Source: an uncultured Clostridia bacterium
GTDB taxonomy: Bacteria; Bacillota; Clostridia; Oscillospirales; Acutalibacteraceae
Direction: 5' to 3'
Length of the DNA stretch: 63,089 bases
Assembly (NCBI GenBank): GCA_944380855.1
Contig: CALWIW010000008.1
Span: 1 to 63,089 of the forward strand
The notes below the pieces were generated by a model. That model ran no database searches. It saw nothing but the letters and a program-made list of their open reading frames with translations, and was not told where the DNA came from. Below, one piece after another: positions 1 through 8,423 of the stretch (the stretch's first letter is position 1; every line of letters starts with the position of its first letter). The position numbers and the translations under genes are program-made.

Positions 1-108
1 TTCCGCCTTGGAAGAGTTTCATCTGGAGATTACCGCTGTACATGCGGCGGGCAAAACTTCTGTTTGGAGGGGAGAATTCCTATTCTCTTTTTTAACTTTT
101 GTTAATCA
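1..108. other. unassigned left edge, possibly a gene 3' end
   Basis: The first hundred bases are open in several plus-strand frames until stops near 93-108, so they may be the 3' end of a gene cut by the window edge. None of the short translations is recognisable and the frame cannot be fixed. The terminator that follows supports a plus-strand transcript ending here. Confidence 0.3.
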
Positions 109-114
109 ATAATA

Positions 115-145
115 GGGGCGGATTAAAATATCCGCCCCATATTTT
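115..145 (+). terminator. intrinsic terminator
   Basis: A perfect 9-bp stem (GGGGCGGAT / ATCCGCCCC) with a 6-nt loop is followed by a T-rich tract. It probably ends the transcript of the gene cut by the left edge. Confidence 0.75.
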
Positions 146-171
146 AAATAATAAAAAATAATCAAACAAAC

Positions 172-328
172 CGAGAGAGAGCTATTTTAAGTCGCTTAAT
201 AAAAAGTCTCGCCCGACATGTGATGAACTTTATTAAAAAAACAACCTTTTGCATGTCGGAAATAAAAAATAAAAGTTTCGTCCGCCTTGAAATGACGTTT
301 ATTTTTAAAAGGAAGTCCTGCAAGGCGG
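172..328 (+). repeat. family B intergenic element, copy B1
   Basis: A head box (ending AAAAAGTCTCGCCC) is followed by two stem modules. Module 1 has arms CCGACATG (213-220) and CATGTCGG (252-259); module 2 has arms CCGCCTTG (282-289) and CAAGGCGG (321-328). Head and loop sequences recur at 1.9, 12.6-12.9, 17.7-18.0 and 57.7 kb. Arms differ between modules but stay complementary. The element lies between a terminator and tatD and holds no credible gene. Confidence 0.75.
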
Positions 329-353
329 AGATAAAATAAAAGTGAGGTGCAGA

Positions 354-1124
354 ATGGAACCTAATTTTCACAATATATTTGACGTTCATGCCCATTATTA
401 TGACGAATGGTTTGACGAGGACAGAGAAAGCCTTTTCGAGCTTTTGCCTCAAAAGGGCGTTTGCAATGTTATAAATGCCGCCGTTGATTTGGAAACCGCT
501 GAAACAATCAAAAACTACAGCGAAAAGGCGGACTATTTTTATTTTGCAGCAGGCTTTCACCCGGAAAATCTTGAAAACCTGCCCGAGGATTATCTTGAAA
601 GATTAAAGCCTTATCTTTCCCATAAAAAGTGCGTGGCTCTGGGAGAAATAGGACTTGACTATTACTGGGACATTCCAAAGGATAAGCAGAAAAAGGTTTT
701 TGAAGAACAGCTTGTTTTGGCAAAAGAACTTGATATTCCCGTTATTGTTCACGACAGAGAGGCTCACGGGGATACCATGGAAATGCTCAGAAAATACAAG
801 CCAAAAGGTATTCTCCACTGTTTTTCCGGAAGCGTTGAAATGATGAGAGAGGTTGTAAAGCTGGGAATGAGTATAAGCTTAGGAGGTGTTGTCACATTTA
901 AAAACGCCAAACACAGTGTAAATGTGTCAAGTGTAATTCCCCTAGACCGCCTTATGCTGGAAACGGACGCTCCTTATATGGCTCCTGTTCCTTTCAGAGG
1001 AAAAAGATGCGACAGTTCAATGATTATTTACTGTGCAAAAAAAATTGCAGAGCTTAGGGGTTTGCCTACTCAGAAGCTTTTGGATATTACAAAAGAAAAC
1101 GCAGAAAAAATGTTTTTGAAATAA
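354..1124 (+). CDS. tatD: TatD family metal-dependent hydrolase/DNase
   Basis: A 256-residue amidohydrolase-fold enzyme of the TatD family, whose members are divalent-metal-dependent DNases or exonucleases in the cytoplasm. Visible motifs in order are the N-terminal metal pair in FDVHAHYYD, GEIGLDYYWD, the histidine motif VIVHDREAHGDT, HCFSGS, and the C-terminal LETDAPYMAP aspartate motif. Length is normal for the family (about 255-260). An in-frame GTG lies 12 nt upstream but overlaps the GTGAGGTG ribosome site, so the ATG is the better start. Biological substrate is inferred from the family only. No co-transcribed partner is obvious; the acetyltransferase gene follows 32 nt downstream. Confidence 0.93.
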   Translation: MEPNFHNIFDVHAHYYDEWFDEDRESLFELLPQKGVCNVINAAVDLETAETIKNYSEKADYFYFAAGFHPENLENLPEDYLERLKPYLSHKKCVALGEIGLDYYWDIPKDKQKKVFEEQLVLAKELDIPVIVHDREAHGDTMEMLRKYKPKGILHCFSGSVEMMREVVKLGMSISLGGVVTFKNAKHSVNVSSVIPLDRLMLETDAPYMAPVPFRGKRCDSSMIIYCAKKIAELRGLPTQKLLDITKENAEKMFLK

Positions 1125-1156
1125 TTTTAATGCTATTATAAAAGAGGTTATCCGCA

Positions 1157-1789
1157 TTGAACTATAGGATTATTGATATAGATAAATGGGAAAGAAAAAA
1201 ATACTTTGAGCATTATTTTTCCAATGTTCCTTGTACTTACTCTGTTACCGTTAAGCTGGACATAACGGCAATACTGGATAAAAAATTGAAATTATATCCC
1301 ACAATGCTGTATTTATTGACAAAAACAGTAAATATGTATGAGGAATTTCGCACTGCGGTAAATTCAAAGGGAGATATAGTTGTCTTTGAAAGCATGAATC
1401 CGTCTTTTACAATTTTTCACAAAGATACAGAAACTTTCTCTAATATATGGAGTGAATATTCAGAAAGCTATGCTGAATTTTGCGAAAACTATGAGAATGA
1501 TTTGTCGTTATTCGGTGAAATAAAAGAATTTGAAGCAAAACCTAATGTGCCGGAAAATATATTTCCTGTTTCAATGATACCGTGGACAACATTTGAAAGC
1601 TTTAACCTTAATCTTCAAAAGGGGTTTGACTATCTTCTGCCAATATTTACAATGGGTAAATATGAATTAGCAGAGGGAAAATATCTGCTTCCTCTTTCGG
1701 TTACAGTTCACCACGGAGTATGCGACGGTTTTCACCTGTGCCGTTTTATAAATAAATTACAGGAATTGTGCAATGATATAGCAAAGTGA
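1157..1789 (+). CDS. type A chloramphenicol O-acetyltransferase homologue
   Basis: A 210-residue protein that resembles classical trimeric type A chloramphenicol acetyltransferases (usual length about 213-220) along its whole length. Visible family blocks are CTYSVTVKLDIT, FTIFHKDTETFSNIWSEY, SMIPWTTFESFNLN, FTMGKY and the active-site block VHHGVCDGFH, which contains the catalytic histidine and the structural aspartate. It would transfer acetyl from acetyl-CoA to the 3-hydroxyl of chloramphenicol in the cytoplasm, though chromosomal homologues can have other acceptors. The start is TTG, with AGAGG about 9 nt upstream. It sits 32 nt after tatD and is followed by its own terminator. No flanking mobile genes are visible, so it may be intrinsic rather than recently acquired. 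Confidence 0.88.
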   Translation: MNYRIIDIDKWERKKYFEHYFSNVPCTYSVTVKLDITAILDKKLKLYPTMLYLLTKTVNMYEEFRTAVNSKGDIVVFESMNPSFTIFHKDTETFSNIWSEYSESYAEFCENYENDLSLFGEIKEFEAKPNVPENIFPVSMIPWTTFESFNLNLQKGFDYLLPIFTMGKYELAEGKYLLPLSVTVHHGVCDGFHLCRFINKLQELCNDIAK

Positions 1790-1823
1790 GAAAACAGCAG
1801 TTTAATATTCAAAGATGTAAAAA

Positions 1824-1856
1824 CCGTGACTCTTAAATTTGAGCCACGGTTATTTT
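1824..1856 (+). terminator. intrinsic terminator after the acetyltransferase gene
   Basis: CCGTGACTC pairs with GAGCCACGG (one mismatch) around an 8-nt loop and is followed by TTATTTTTG. Its core closely resembles the terminator after ftsZ (57757-57793). Confidence 0.75.
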
Positions 1857-1884
1857 TGTGTCATATAATAAAATTTACAAGGAG

Positions 1885-2075
1885 TAAGTAAAAGGTTTTT
1901 CCCAACTTGTAATGACATTTATTTTTATAAAGAAGTCACACAAGACAAATATAAAAAATACAAGGCGGATATAAAACCCAAATGAGAGCGAACCATTTTA
2001 AGTCGCTTAACAAAAAGTCTCGCCCGCCTTGAAATGACGCTTGTTTTTAAAAGGAAGTCTTGCAAGGCGGATATA
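1885..2075 (+). repeat. family B intergenic element, copy B2
   Basis: A degenerate module (CCCAACTTG...ACACAAG, roughly 1900-1944) and a stray right arm CAAGGCGG (1961-1968) precede an intact copy. That copy has head box GAGAGCGAACCATTTTAAG and arms CCGCCTTG (2024-2031) and CAAGGCGG (2063-2070). It abuts the stop codon of the minus-strand ligase fusion. Confidence 0.75.
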
Positions 2076-2077
2076 AA

Positions 2078-4609
2078 TTACGCGGTTTCGATGGAAGCGG
2101 CTTGCTGAAGTCCAAGCTTTTTAACAGCTTCCTCTCTCATTTTGTACTTGAGAATTTTTCCTGCGGCGTTCATCATAAAGGAGTCAACAAAGTCCACATA
2201 ACGGGGAGTTTTATGCTTTGCCATGTGAGTTGCAACATATTCCTTTATTTCCTCTTCAGTGGAGGTTTCACCCTCTTTGAGGATAACGCAAGCCATAATT
2301 TCTTCGCCGTAATCCTTATCGGGAACGCCGATAACCTGTACGTCCTTTACCTTTGGGTGGGTGTAAATGAAGTCCTCAATTTCTTTTGGATAGATGTTTT
2401 CTCCTCCGCGGATAATCATGTCCTTAATTCGTCCGGTAATTTTGTAGTTGCCGTTTTCGTCCATTCGTGCCATGTCGCCGGTATGGAGCCAGCCGTCCTT
2501 GTCAATTGCTGCCGCTGTAGCCTCGGGCATTTTGTAGTAGCCTTTCATTATGTTGTAGCCGCGGGCAACAAACTCTCCGTCCACATTTACCGGCAAGTCC
2601 TCGCCTGTTTCAGGGTCAACTATTTTACATTCAACACCGAAAATATTTCCGCCTACGGTTGCAACTCTGGTTTCAATAGTATCTGTGGTTTTGCTCATGG
2701 TGCAGGCAGGGGACGCCTCCGTCTGACCGTAGGTTATGCATATCTCGTCCATATGCATTTTGTTTATAACGTCTTCCATAACCTTAATGGGGCATGGACT
2801 TCCTGCCATGATACCCGTACGCATATGTGAAAAGTCGGTTTTTTCAAAGTCAGGGTGACCGAGCATAGCTATGAACATTGTAGGAACACCGTGGAATGCG
2901 GTGATTTTCTCCTGAGTTATACAGGCAAGTCCCTTTCTTGGAGAAAAAGCGGTTATGGGACACATGGTTGTTCCGTGGGTCATGGAAGCGGTCATAGCCA
3001 AAACCATTCCGAAGCAGTGGAACATGGGAACCTGAATCATCAGTCGGTCGGCGGTGGATAAGTCCATGCAGTCGCCTATGGCTTTACCGTTGTTTACAAC
3101 ATTGTAGTGTGTAAGCATTACGCCTTTTGGGAAACCTGTTGTTCCCGATGTGTACTGCATATTGCACACATCGTCTTTGTCTACGGCGGAAGCACGGCGG
3201 TAAACCTCGGAAATAGGCACCTGACTTGAAAGCTCAATGGCTTCGTCCCATGTATAACAGCCCTCTTTTTCAAAACCGCAGGTGATAATATTTCTCAGGA
3301 AAGGCAGACGCTTCATAAAAAGAGGTCTGTATTTGTTGGCGGTTTTCAGCTCGGGGCAAAGCTCCCCTATAATTTCCGAATAATTGGAATCCTTGTAGCC
3401 ATCAATCATAACGAGGGTGTGGGTGTCGGACTGACGGAGCAAAAATTCCGCCTCGTGAATTTTGTATGCGGTGTTTACGGTAACCAAAACCGCACCGATT
3501 TTTGTTGTTGCCCAGAAAGTTATGTACCACTGGGGAATGTTTGTAGCCCAAATAGCCACATGGTCGCCTGGTTTTACACCTAAAGCGATAAGTGAGCGGG
3601 CAAAGGTGTCAACATCGTCACGGAACTGGCTGTAGGTTCTGTCATAGTCAAGCTCGTAATATTTAAAAGCCTGCTGGTCGGGAAATTCCTCAGCCATTCT
3701 GTCAAGCACCTGAGGGAAAGTAAGGTCAATAAGATGTTCCTTAGGCCATACGTATTTTCCTGTCTTTCTTGCATTGTCGTAAAGTCTGCCGGTAAGCTCG
3801 CTTTGGGAAATATACTGGCTCATATAGTGGATAAAATGAGGGAAAACAACGCCTGCGTTTTCCAAATCCGGAGCATAGTTTCTTACCCATTCAAAGGAAA
3901 TATATCCCTCGTAATTTATAGACTCCAAGGATTTCCATGAATTGTCAAATGGTATGTCGCCCTCGCCCATAAGACGGTAGGATACGTTTCCGTCTTTCAT
4001 TACGGAATCCTTAACATGAACATATTTTACATAAGCACCGAGATTTCTTATGGTGTCCTCGGGCTGTTCGTTTTTAAAGCGGTATGGGTGGTGAATATCC
4101 CAAAGAGCACCGATGTTGTCGCTGGGAACACTGTCCAAAACATTTTTAAGCCTTGCGGTGTCGGCATATACGCCGTTTGTTTCCACAAGAAGAGTAACGT
4201 TTTTTACTTCTGCAAAGGGCATAAGTCTTTTAAGTACGTCAATAACATGATTGTCGTCCACTTCGCCGTATTCTCTTGCGTGTTCGTCGCCCAGTATTCT
4301 TATATATGGAGTTCCGAGCTTTGAGGCAATTTCTATGTACTCCATAAGTCTTGTTATGTTTTCTTCTGTTTTTTCTTTATATTTTAAACTGCAGTTTGAA
4401 GAAAGGCAGGGTATTTCCAAATGACGCTTTTTCAAATCTTCTACAGTATTTTCTATATTTTCTGCTTTAAAAGGACGGGCGTGAAGAGAAAAATATTCGC
4501 TTCCCGTAACTCTCATCTCTATTCCCTGAAAGCCCAAATCTTTTGCCATTGAGTAAATTTCCGCCCAGTTATAGTCAGGACAGCCTACCGTTGAAAACGC
4601 AAGTTTCAT
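2078..4609 (-). CDS. fusion of TIM-barrel isomerase/epimerase and acyl-CoA synthetase
   Basis: An 843-residue two-domain protein. Residues 1 to about 270 form a xylose-isomerase-like TIM barrel of the sugar-phosphate isomerase/epimerase type. Expected metal ligands are visible as E143 (LVETN), D171 (LWDIHH), H198 (VHVKD) and E240 (SFEW). From about residue 285 a complete AMP-forming acyl-CoA ligase follows: P-loop YTSGTTGFPKG (486-496), YGQTEASP, GWLHTGD (706-712), GRIKDMI hinge and catalytic lysine K818 in AAGKILK. That domain activates a carboxylate with ATP and transfers it to CoA. The ATG start has GAAAGGG about 9 nt upstream; upstream in-frame TTG codons are poorer. Both catalytic sets look intact. 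The acyl substrate and the sugar or polyol substrate are unknown. Confidence 0.88.
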   Translation of the reverse strand: MKLAFSTVGCPDYNWAEIYSMAKDLGFQGIEMRVTGSEYFSLHARPFKAENIENTVEDLKKRHLEIPCLSSNCSLKYKEKTEENITRLMEYIEIASKLGTPYIRILGDEHAREYGEVDDNHVIDVLKRLMPFAEVKNVTLLVETNGVYADTARLKNVLDSVPSDNIGALWDIHHPYRFKNEQPEDTIRNLGAYVKYVHVKDSVMKDGNVSYRLMGEGDIPFDNSWKSLESINYEGYISFEWVRNYAPDLENAGVVFPHFIHYMSQYISQSELTGRLYDNARKTGKYVWPKEHLIDLTFPQVLDRMAEEFPDQQAFKYYELDYDRTYSQFRDDVDTFARSLIALGVKPGDHVAIWATNIPQWYITFWATTKIGAVLVTVNTAYKIHEAEFLLRQSDTHTLVMIDGYKDSNYSEIIGELCPELKTANKYRPLFMKRLPFLRNIITCGFEKEGCYTWDEAIELSSQVPISEVYRRASAVDKDDVCNMQYTSGTTGFPKGVMLTHYNVVNNGKAIGDCMDLSTADRLMIQVPMFHCFGMVLAMTASMTHGTTMCPITAFSPRKGLACITQEKITAFHGVPTMFIAMLGHPDFEKTDFSHMRTGIMAGSPCPIKVMEDVINKMHMDEICITYGQTEASPACTMSKTTDTIETRVATVGGNIFGVECKIVDPETGEDLPVNVDGEFVARGYNIMKGYYKMPEATAAAIDKDGWLHTGDMARMDENGNYKITGRIKDMIIRGGENIYPKEIEDFIYTHPKVKDVQVIGVPDKDYGEEIMACVILKEGETSTEEEIKEYVATHMAKHKTPRYVDFVDSFMMNAAGKILKYKMREEAVKKLGLQQAASIETA

Positions 4610-4816
4610 AAACAACAACCCTTTCAATTTTATTTTAGGTTAATATATTTAATAATTCATAAAAGGGAGTTTTTCGTTTTAACACTATAGAGTTAAAACG
4701 CTTTACCATACAAAAATCCCCATTATGGATATGATAACAACATCATAAAATTTTGTCAATAGCTTAATTATCGGTGAAGTGTCGGCTTTTTACTTTCCTT
4801 TCAATGTGATGACAAA

Positions 4817-4845
4817 TTGACATGAATATTTGTGATTGGTATAAT
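4817..4845 (+). promoter_or_regulatory. consensus sigma-A promoter for the MATE gene
   Basis: TTGACA (4817-4822) and TATAAT (4840-4845) are separated by exactly 17 bp, with a TG one base before the -10 (extended -10). The predicted start near 4852 gives a leader of about 26 nt. Confidence 0.8.
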
Positions 4846-4877
4846 AATTTTAAAATTACGTGGTTGGGAGACATTTA

Positions 4878-6218
4878 ATGGAAAGAAATCTTACAAAAGG
4901 ACCTGTGCTGAAAACAATGCTGATTTTCGCTTTGCCTATGATTTTGGGCAATCTTTTACAGCAGTGCTACAACATTGCCGACACCCTTATTGTGGGTCGT
5001 GTGCTGGGGTCAAAGGCATTGGGAGCGGTGGGCTCTTCCTTTACCCTTATGACCTTTATAACATCGGTTTTGTTAGGCCTTTGTATGGGCAGCGGTGCTT
5101 TGTTCTCAATAAAATACGGTCAAAAGGACGAAAAGGGCTTTCGTCAAAGCGTGCACGGAGCTTTTTTTCTGATTATGGCTGTTACCGTTGTTCTTAACAC
5201 GGCGGTTTTTCTCCTTACCGATGAAATACTTTTATTTTTGCAGGTTCCCAAAGATACGGTGGCTCTCATGAGGGAATACATGGTTGCGGTGTTTTGGGGG
5301 ATTTTTGCCACTTTTTTATATAATTTCTTTTCTTGTCTGCTTCGCTCTGTGGGAAACTCTGTTGTTCCGCTGATATTTTTGGGAATCTCTGCGGTTCTTA
5401 ATATAGGGCTTGATCTGCTTTTTGTGGCGGTTTTTAATTTTAAAGTTGCAGGTGCGGCATGGGCGACGGTTATTTCCCAGTATGTTTCCGGAATAGGGAT
5501 TTTAATATACGCACTGATAAAATATCCTTTTTTGCGTGAAAAAATTACTTTCAGTTTTCAAAATATAAAGGAAATTGCCGGTTTTTCCTTTCTTACCTGT
5601 ATACAGCAGTCTGTTATGAATTTCGGAATACTTATGGTTCAGGGACTTGTAAACAGCTTCGGAAGCGTGGTTATGGCAGCCTTTGCCGCTGCTGTAAAAA
5701 TAGACGCCTTTGCATATATGCCCGTTCAGGATTTTGGAAACGCATTTTCCACTTTTATCGCACAAAATTATGGAGCAAATGAAAAGGACAGAATAAAAAA
5801 GGGAATAAAGGTGTCTCTTGCAGCTGTTTCAATATTCTGTGTTGTGGTTTCCCTTTGCATATTTATATTTGCTCCTCAGCTTATGGCTTTATTTGTGGAT
5901 ACAAAGGAAACCGGGATAATTCTCTGCGGTGTTGATTATCTCAGGATTGAGGGAGCTTTTTATATAGGAATAGGTGTGCTTTTCCTGTTGTACGGACTTT
6001 TCAGGGCAATCGGCAAGCCGGGAATGTCTGTGGTGCTTACCGTGATATCTTTAGGAAGCCGTGTGGCTCTTGCATATATATTGTCGGCAATTCCACAAAT
6101 CGGAGTTTACGGTATATGGTGGGCGGTGCCTATAGGCTGGATTTTGGCAGATATTACGGGACTGCTGTGTTACCGTTTAAAAAATAAAAAAAGAAAAATT
6201 ATTGCTAAAACCTTGTAA
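4878..6218 (+). CDS. MATE family efflux transporter
   Basis: A 446-residue integral membrane protein of the multidrug and toxic compound extrusion family, expected to export cationic drugs or metabolites using a Na+ or H+ gradient. The N-terminus (RNLTKGPVLKTMLIFALP, then NLLQQCYNIADTLIVGR) is typical of the bacterial DinF/NorM-like branch. About twelve hydrophobic segments are spread across two homologous halves, and length is normal (440-460). A GTG 18 nt upstream is open, but GGGAG lies 7 nt before the ATG, which favours the ATG. It is transcribed from a near-consensus promoter divergent from the ligase fusion. The substrate cannot be read from the sequence. Confidence 0.93.
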   Translation: MERNLTKGPVLKTMLIFALPMILGNLLQQCYNIADTLIVGRVLGSKALGAVGSSFTLMTFITSVLLGLCMGSGALFSIKYGQKDEKGFRQSVHGAFFLIMAVTVVLNTAVFLLTDEILLFLQVPKDTVALMREYMVAVFWGIFATFLYNFFSCLLRSVGNSVVPLIFLGISAVLNIGLDLLFVAVFNFKVAGAAWATVISQYVSGIGILIYALIKYPFLREKITFSFQNIKEIAGFSFLTCIQQSVMNFGILMVQGLVNSFGSVVMAAFAAAVKIDAFAYMPVQDFGNAFSTFIAQNYGANEKDRIKKGIKVSLAAVSIFCVVVSLCIFIFAPQLMALFVDTKETGIILCGVDYLRIEGAFYIGIGVLFLLYGLFRAIGKPGMSVVLTVISLGSRVALAYILSAIPQIGVYGIWWAVPIGWILADITGLLCYRLKNKKRKIIAKTL

Positions 6219-6223
6219 TGCTT

Positions 6224-6256
6224 TTGACAAAAGAGTTATAATAAAGTCGGTATAAT
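6224..6256 (+). promoter_or_regulatory. possible promoter for the DegV gene
   Basis: TTGACA (6224-6229) and TATAAT (6251-6256) lie just after the MATE stop codon. The 21-bp spacer is longer than optimal, so this is a tentative call. Confidence 0.35.
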
Positions 6257-6299
6257 ATAATTTGCTGACAGTTTAATTAAAATCGGGAGGTAATTCAAA

Positions 6300-7145
6300 A
6301 TGAATGTAAAAATCATTTCAGACAGCACCTGCGACCTTTCGCCGGAGCTTCTTAAAAAGTACGATATATCAGTAACGCCTCTTTTTGTAACCATGAACGG
6401 AAAAAGCGGCAAGGACGGAATTGATATAACCCCTGAAAACATCTATGATTATGTTTCAAAAACAGGCAAGCTCCCCACCACCAGTGCGGTAAACGTGGCG
6501 GATTATTCAGAGGTGTTTAAATATTGGCACGACCAAGGCTTTAGCATTGTTCACTTTACAATAAGCAGCGAATTTTCAAGCACCTATCAAAACGCCTGTA
6601 TTGCCGCAGAGAGCTTTAACAATGTTTTTGTGGTTGACTCGAGAAACCTTTCCACCGGTCAGGGACTTTTGGTTCTGCACGGTGCCCAGATGGCAAAAGA
6701 GGGGCACGATGCCAAGGAAATATTCGAGCAATGCACAAAGCTTGCGGACAGGGTAGAGGCAAGCTTTGTGATTGACAGCCTTAATTATCTTTATAAAGGG
6801 GGAAGATGCTCCGCTGTATCCGCATTGGGAGCAAATCTTTTAAGACTAAAGCCCTGTATAGAGGTAATAAACGGAAAAATGGACGTGGGCAAAAAGTACA
6901 GAGGTAAATTTGAAAAGGTTATTTTGGACTATGTAACAGAAAGACTTACCGGAAGAGAAGACATAGACAAAAGCCGTATTTTTGTAACCCATACAAAATG
7001 TCAGCCCGAGGTCGTAAAGGCGGTTGTTGATAAGGTAAAGGAAATTTGTCCCGATTTCAAAGAGGTTTTGGAAACCACAGCAGGCTGTACCGTAACCACC
7101 CACTGCGGTCCCAATACCTTGGGAATTTTATTTATAAGGAAGTAA
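6300..7145 (+). CDS. DegV family fatty-acid-binding protein
   Basis: A 281-residue DegV-family protein. Members bind a fatty acid, and FakB-type members present it to the FakA kinase for phosphorylation in Firmicutes. The N-terminal block IISDSTCDLSPELL, the TTSAVN segment (typically TSQPS in FakB), the FTISSEFSSTYQNA block and the C-terminal TTHCGPNTLGILF are all recognisable, and the length is typical. GGGAGGT lies about 9 nt before the ATG. It is monocistronic or leads into the downstream membrane-protein gene after 41 nt. A role in exogenous fatty acid use is inferred from the family; no fakA is visible in this window. Confidence 0.92.
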   Translation: MNVKIISDSTCDLSPELLKKYDISVTPLFVTMNGKSGKDGIDITPENIYDYVSKTGKLPTTSAVNVADYSEVFKYWHDQGFSIVHFTISSEFSSTYQNACIAAESFNNVFVVDSRNLSTGQGLLVLHGAQMAKEGHDAKEIFEQCTKLADRVEASFVIDSLNYLYKGGRCSAVSALGANLLRLKPCIEVINGKMDVGKKYRGKFEKVILDYVTERLTGREDIDKSRIFVTHTKCQPEVVKAVVDKVKEICPDFKEVLETTAGCTVTTHCGPNTLGILFIRK

Positions 7146-7186
7146 TTAATTTTACAATATTAAAAAATTATAAAGGGGAAGTAGCT

Positions 7187-8128
7187 ATGAATACTAAAAA
7201 ACTCAGATTTCCCGCGGCGGGAATAGCCGTATTGGTGTCAGTGCTGGTTACATTGTATTTTTTTGTTGATAACCTTATAAGATATTTTCAATATAATGCC
7301 GATTTCGTAGATTTTTTTGAGCTTGTGGGCTTATATTGGACAACTCAGCTTATTCCGCCCATTATATTGGCGGTGGTGCTTTTTACAAGGACAAGAAATG
7401 CGTTTCTGCCCATAGCTGTATTATTACAGCTGTTTCTGCTGACCGATTATATTACATTCTTTTTTATTTTTAACGATATAAATGAACTGCTGAATGTTTA
7501 TTATTATCCTTTAAGAACATTTATCGGCGGTACAGTGCATTACGGAGCTTTGGCACTTTTTGTCATCTATACTTTTATTTTCTCCCTTGTATGCAGAAAA
7601 GGTGACAATCCGGGCAGGGCAAAGGTAATGCTTATTGTTTGGTTTATATTTTATGCCCTGTATGTGGGGGGATTTGTTGCATACATTATAATCGGGAGTT
7701 TGTCGGTAAGAGATATTATTGAAATGGTTCCCTACATACTTTCATGGATTTTTGTGGCTTTCTGGATTGCTTTTCCATATAAAAATGTCAAGGTTCAGCC
7801 TCAGAACGGTTATAATTCCGACAATGCATATCAAAACCCCTATTACAACGCTCAGAACCAACAAAATCAGCAGTACAGCAACAGTCAAAATCAACAGTAT
7901 AATAACGTTCAAAACCGGCAGTACAATCCTCAGCCTTATTCAGGCTATACATATGAGAATCAGAACAACAGTGTAAGTGCTGTTTCCGAGGCTGAAAACA
8001 GCATTGAAACACAGCCTGATGCGGCAGTTGTAACCGAGGCAGCTGAGGCAAAATACTGCGAGAATTGTCATGCACCGCTGGAAGAGGGAGCAAACTTCTG
8101 TGGAAAATGCGGACATAAGTGCAGTTGA
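7187..8128 (+). CDS. multi-pass membrane protein with Q/N-rich linker and zinc ribbon
   Basis: A 313-residue protein of unknown function. Residues 1 to about 200 contain about six hydrophobic helices. A low-complexity Gln/Asn/Tyr-rich stretch of about 60 residues follows (repeated QNQQYSN / QNQQYNN units), then an acidic Ala/Glu segment. The protein ends in a zinc-ribbon of the form CENC-x11-CGKCG (CENCHAPLEEGANFCGKCG). The repeated linker suggests a flexible tether that leaves the ribbon free in the cytoplasm. The ATG has AAAGGGGAAG upstream; the open frame extends 47 codons further 5' into degV but lacks a ribosome site there. Function is not inferred. Confidence 0.8.
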   Translation: MNTKKLRFPAAGIAVLVSVLVTLYFFVDNLIRYFQYNADFVDFFELVGLYWTTQLIPPIILAVVLFTRTRNAFLPIAVLLQLFLLTDYITFFFIFNDINELLNVYYYPLRTFIGGTVHYGALALFVIYTFIFSLVCRKGDNPGRAKVMLIVWFIFYALYVGGFVAYIIIGSLSVRDIIEMVPYILSWIFVAFWIAFPYKNVKVQPQNGYNSDNAYQNPYYNAQNQQNQQYSNSQNQQYNNVQNRQYNPQPYSGYTYENQNNSVSAVSEAENSIETQPDAAVVTEAAEAKYCENCHAPLEEGANFCGKCGHKCS

Positions 8129-8149
8129 TTAGTTTTGGCTGCATATCAA

Positions 8150-8318
8150 ATGCTTGGGTAAAATTTTGGGATTCCAAAGGGACCACTGTCCCTTTGGCAG
8201 GCGGTTTGGAGGACAGAGTCCTCCAAGGTATTAAAGTGCAGTAAAAACGCGGGGGAACCTGTGTGGGGGTTTCCCGAAAATCTTTATTCTATATTGATTT
8301 TATTTTTTACCACAACTA
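8150..8318 (+). repeat. family A MITE-like element, copy A1
   Basis: This copy contains three serial hairpins: CCAAAGGGAC/GTCCCTTTGG (8174-8197), TTGGAGGAC/GTCCTCCAA (8206-8226) and GGGGAACC/GGTTTCCC (about 8252-8274). It ends in ACCACAACTATTG, the inverted counterpart of its degenerate left end AAATGCTTGGGTAAAA. Three further copies lie at 12.7, 33.0 and 39.8 kb. It sits between convergent genes and shows no coding features. Confidence 0.8.
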
Positions 8319-8363
8319 TTGAAAAAAATTCTTAATTTCAAAATAATATAACTTATAACAAAA

Positions 8364-8399
8364 CCCACTTTGAATTTTTTAATTCAAAGTGGGTTTTTT
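8364..8399. terminator. bidirectional terminator
   Basis: A perfect 13-bp stem CCCACTTTGAATT / AATTCAAAGTGGG with a TTTT loop has T-runs in both directions. It lies between the convergent zinc-ribbon gene and the ABC exporter genes and can serve both. Confidence 0.9.
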
Positions 8400-8423
8400 A
8401 CTTGTTTTGAGACATATAAAAAA

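Noticed and set aside
172-328. Possible CRISPR array from repeated palindromic segments
   Set aside because: Repeats are too few, the spacing belongs to internal loops that are themselves conserved, and no cas genes are present.
2060-2830. 256-codon plus-strand open frame
   Set aside because: It is antisense to the conserved acyl-CoA ligase domain and has no recognisable protein features.
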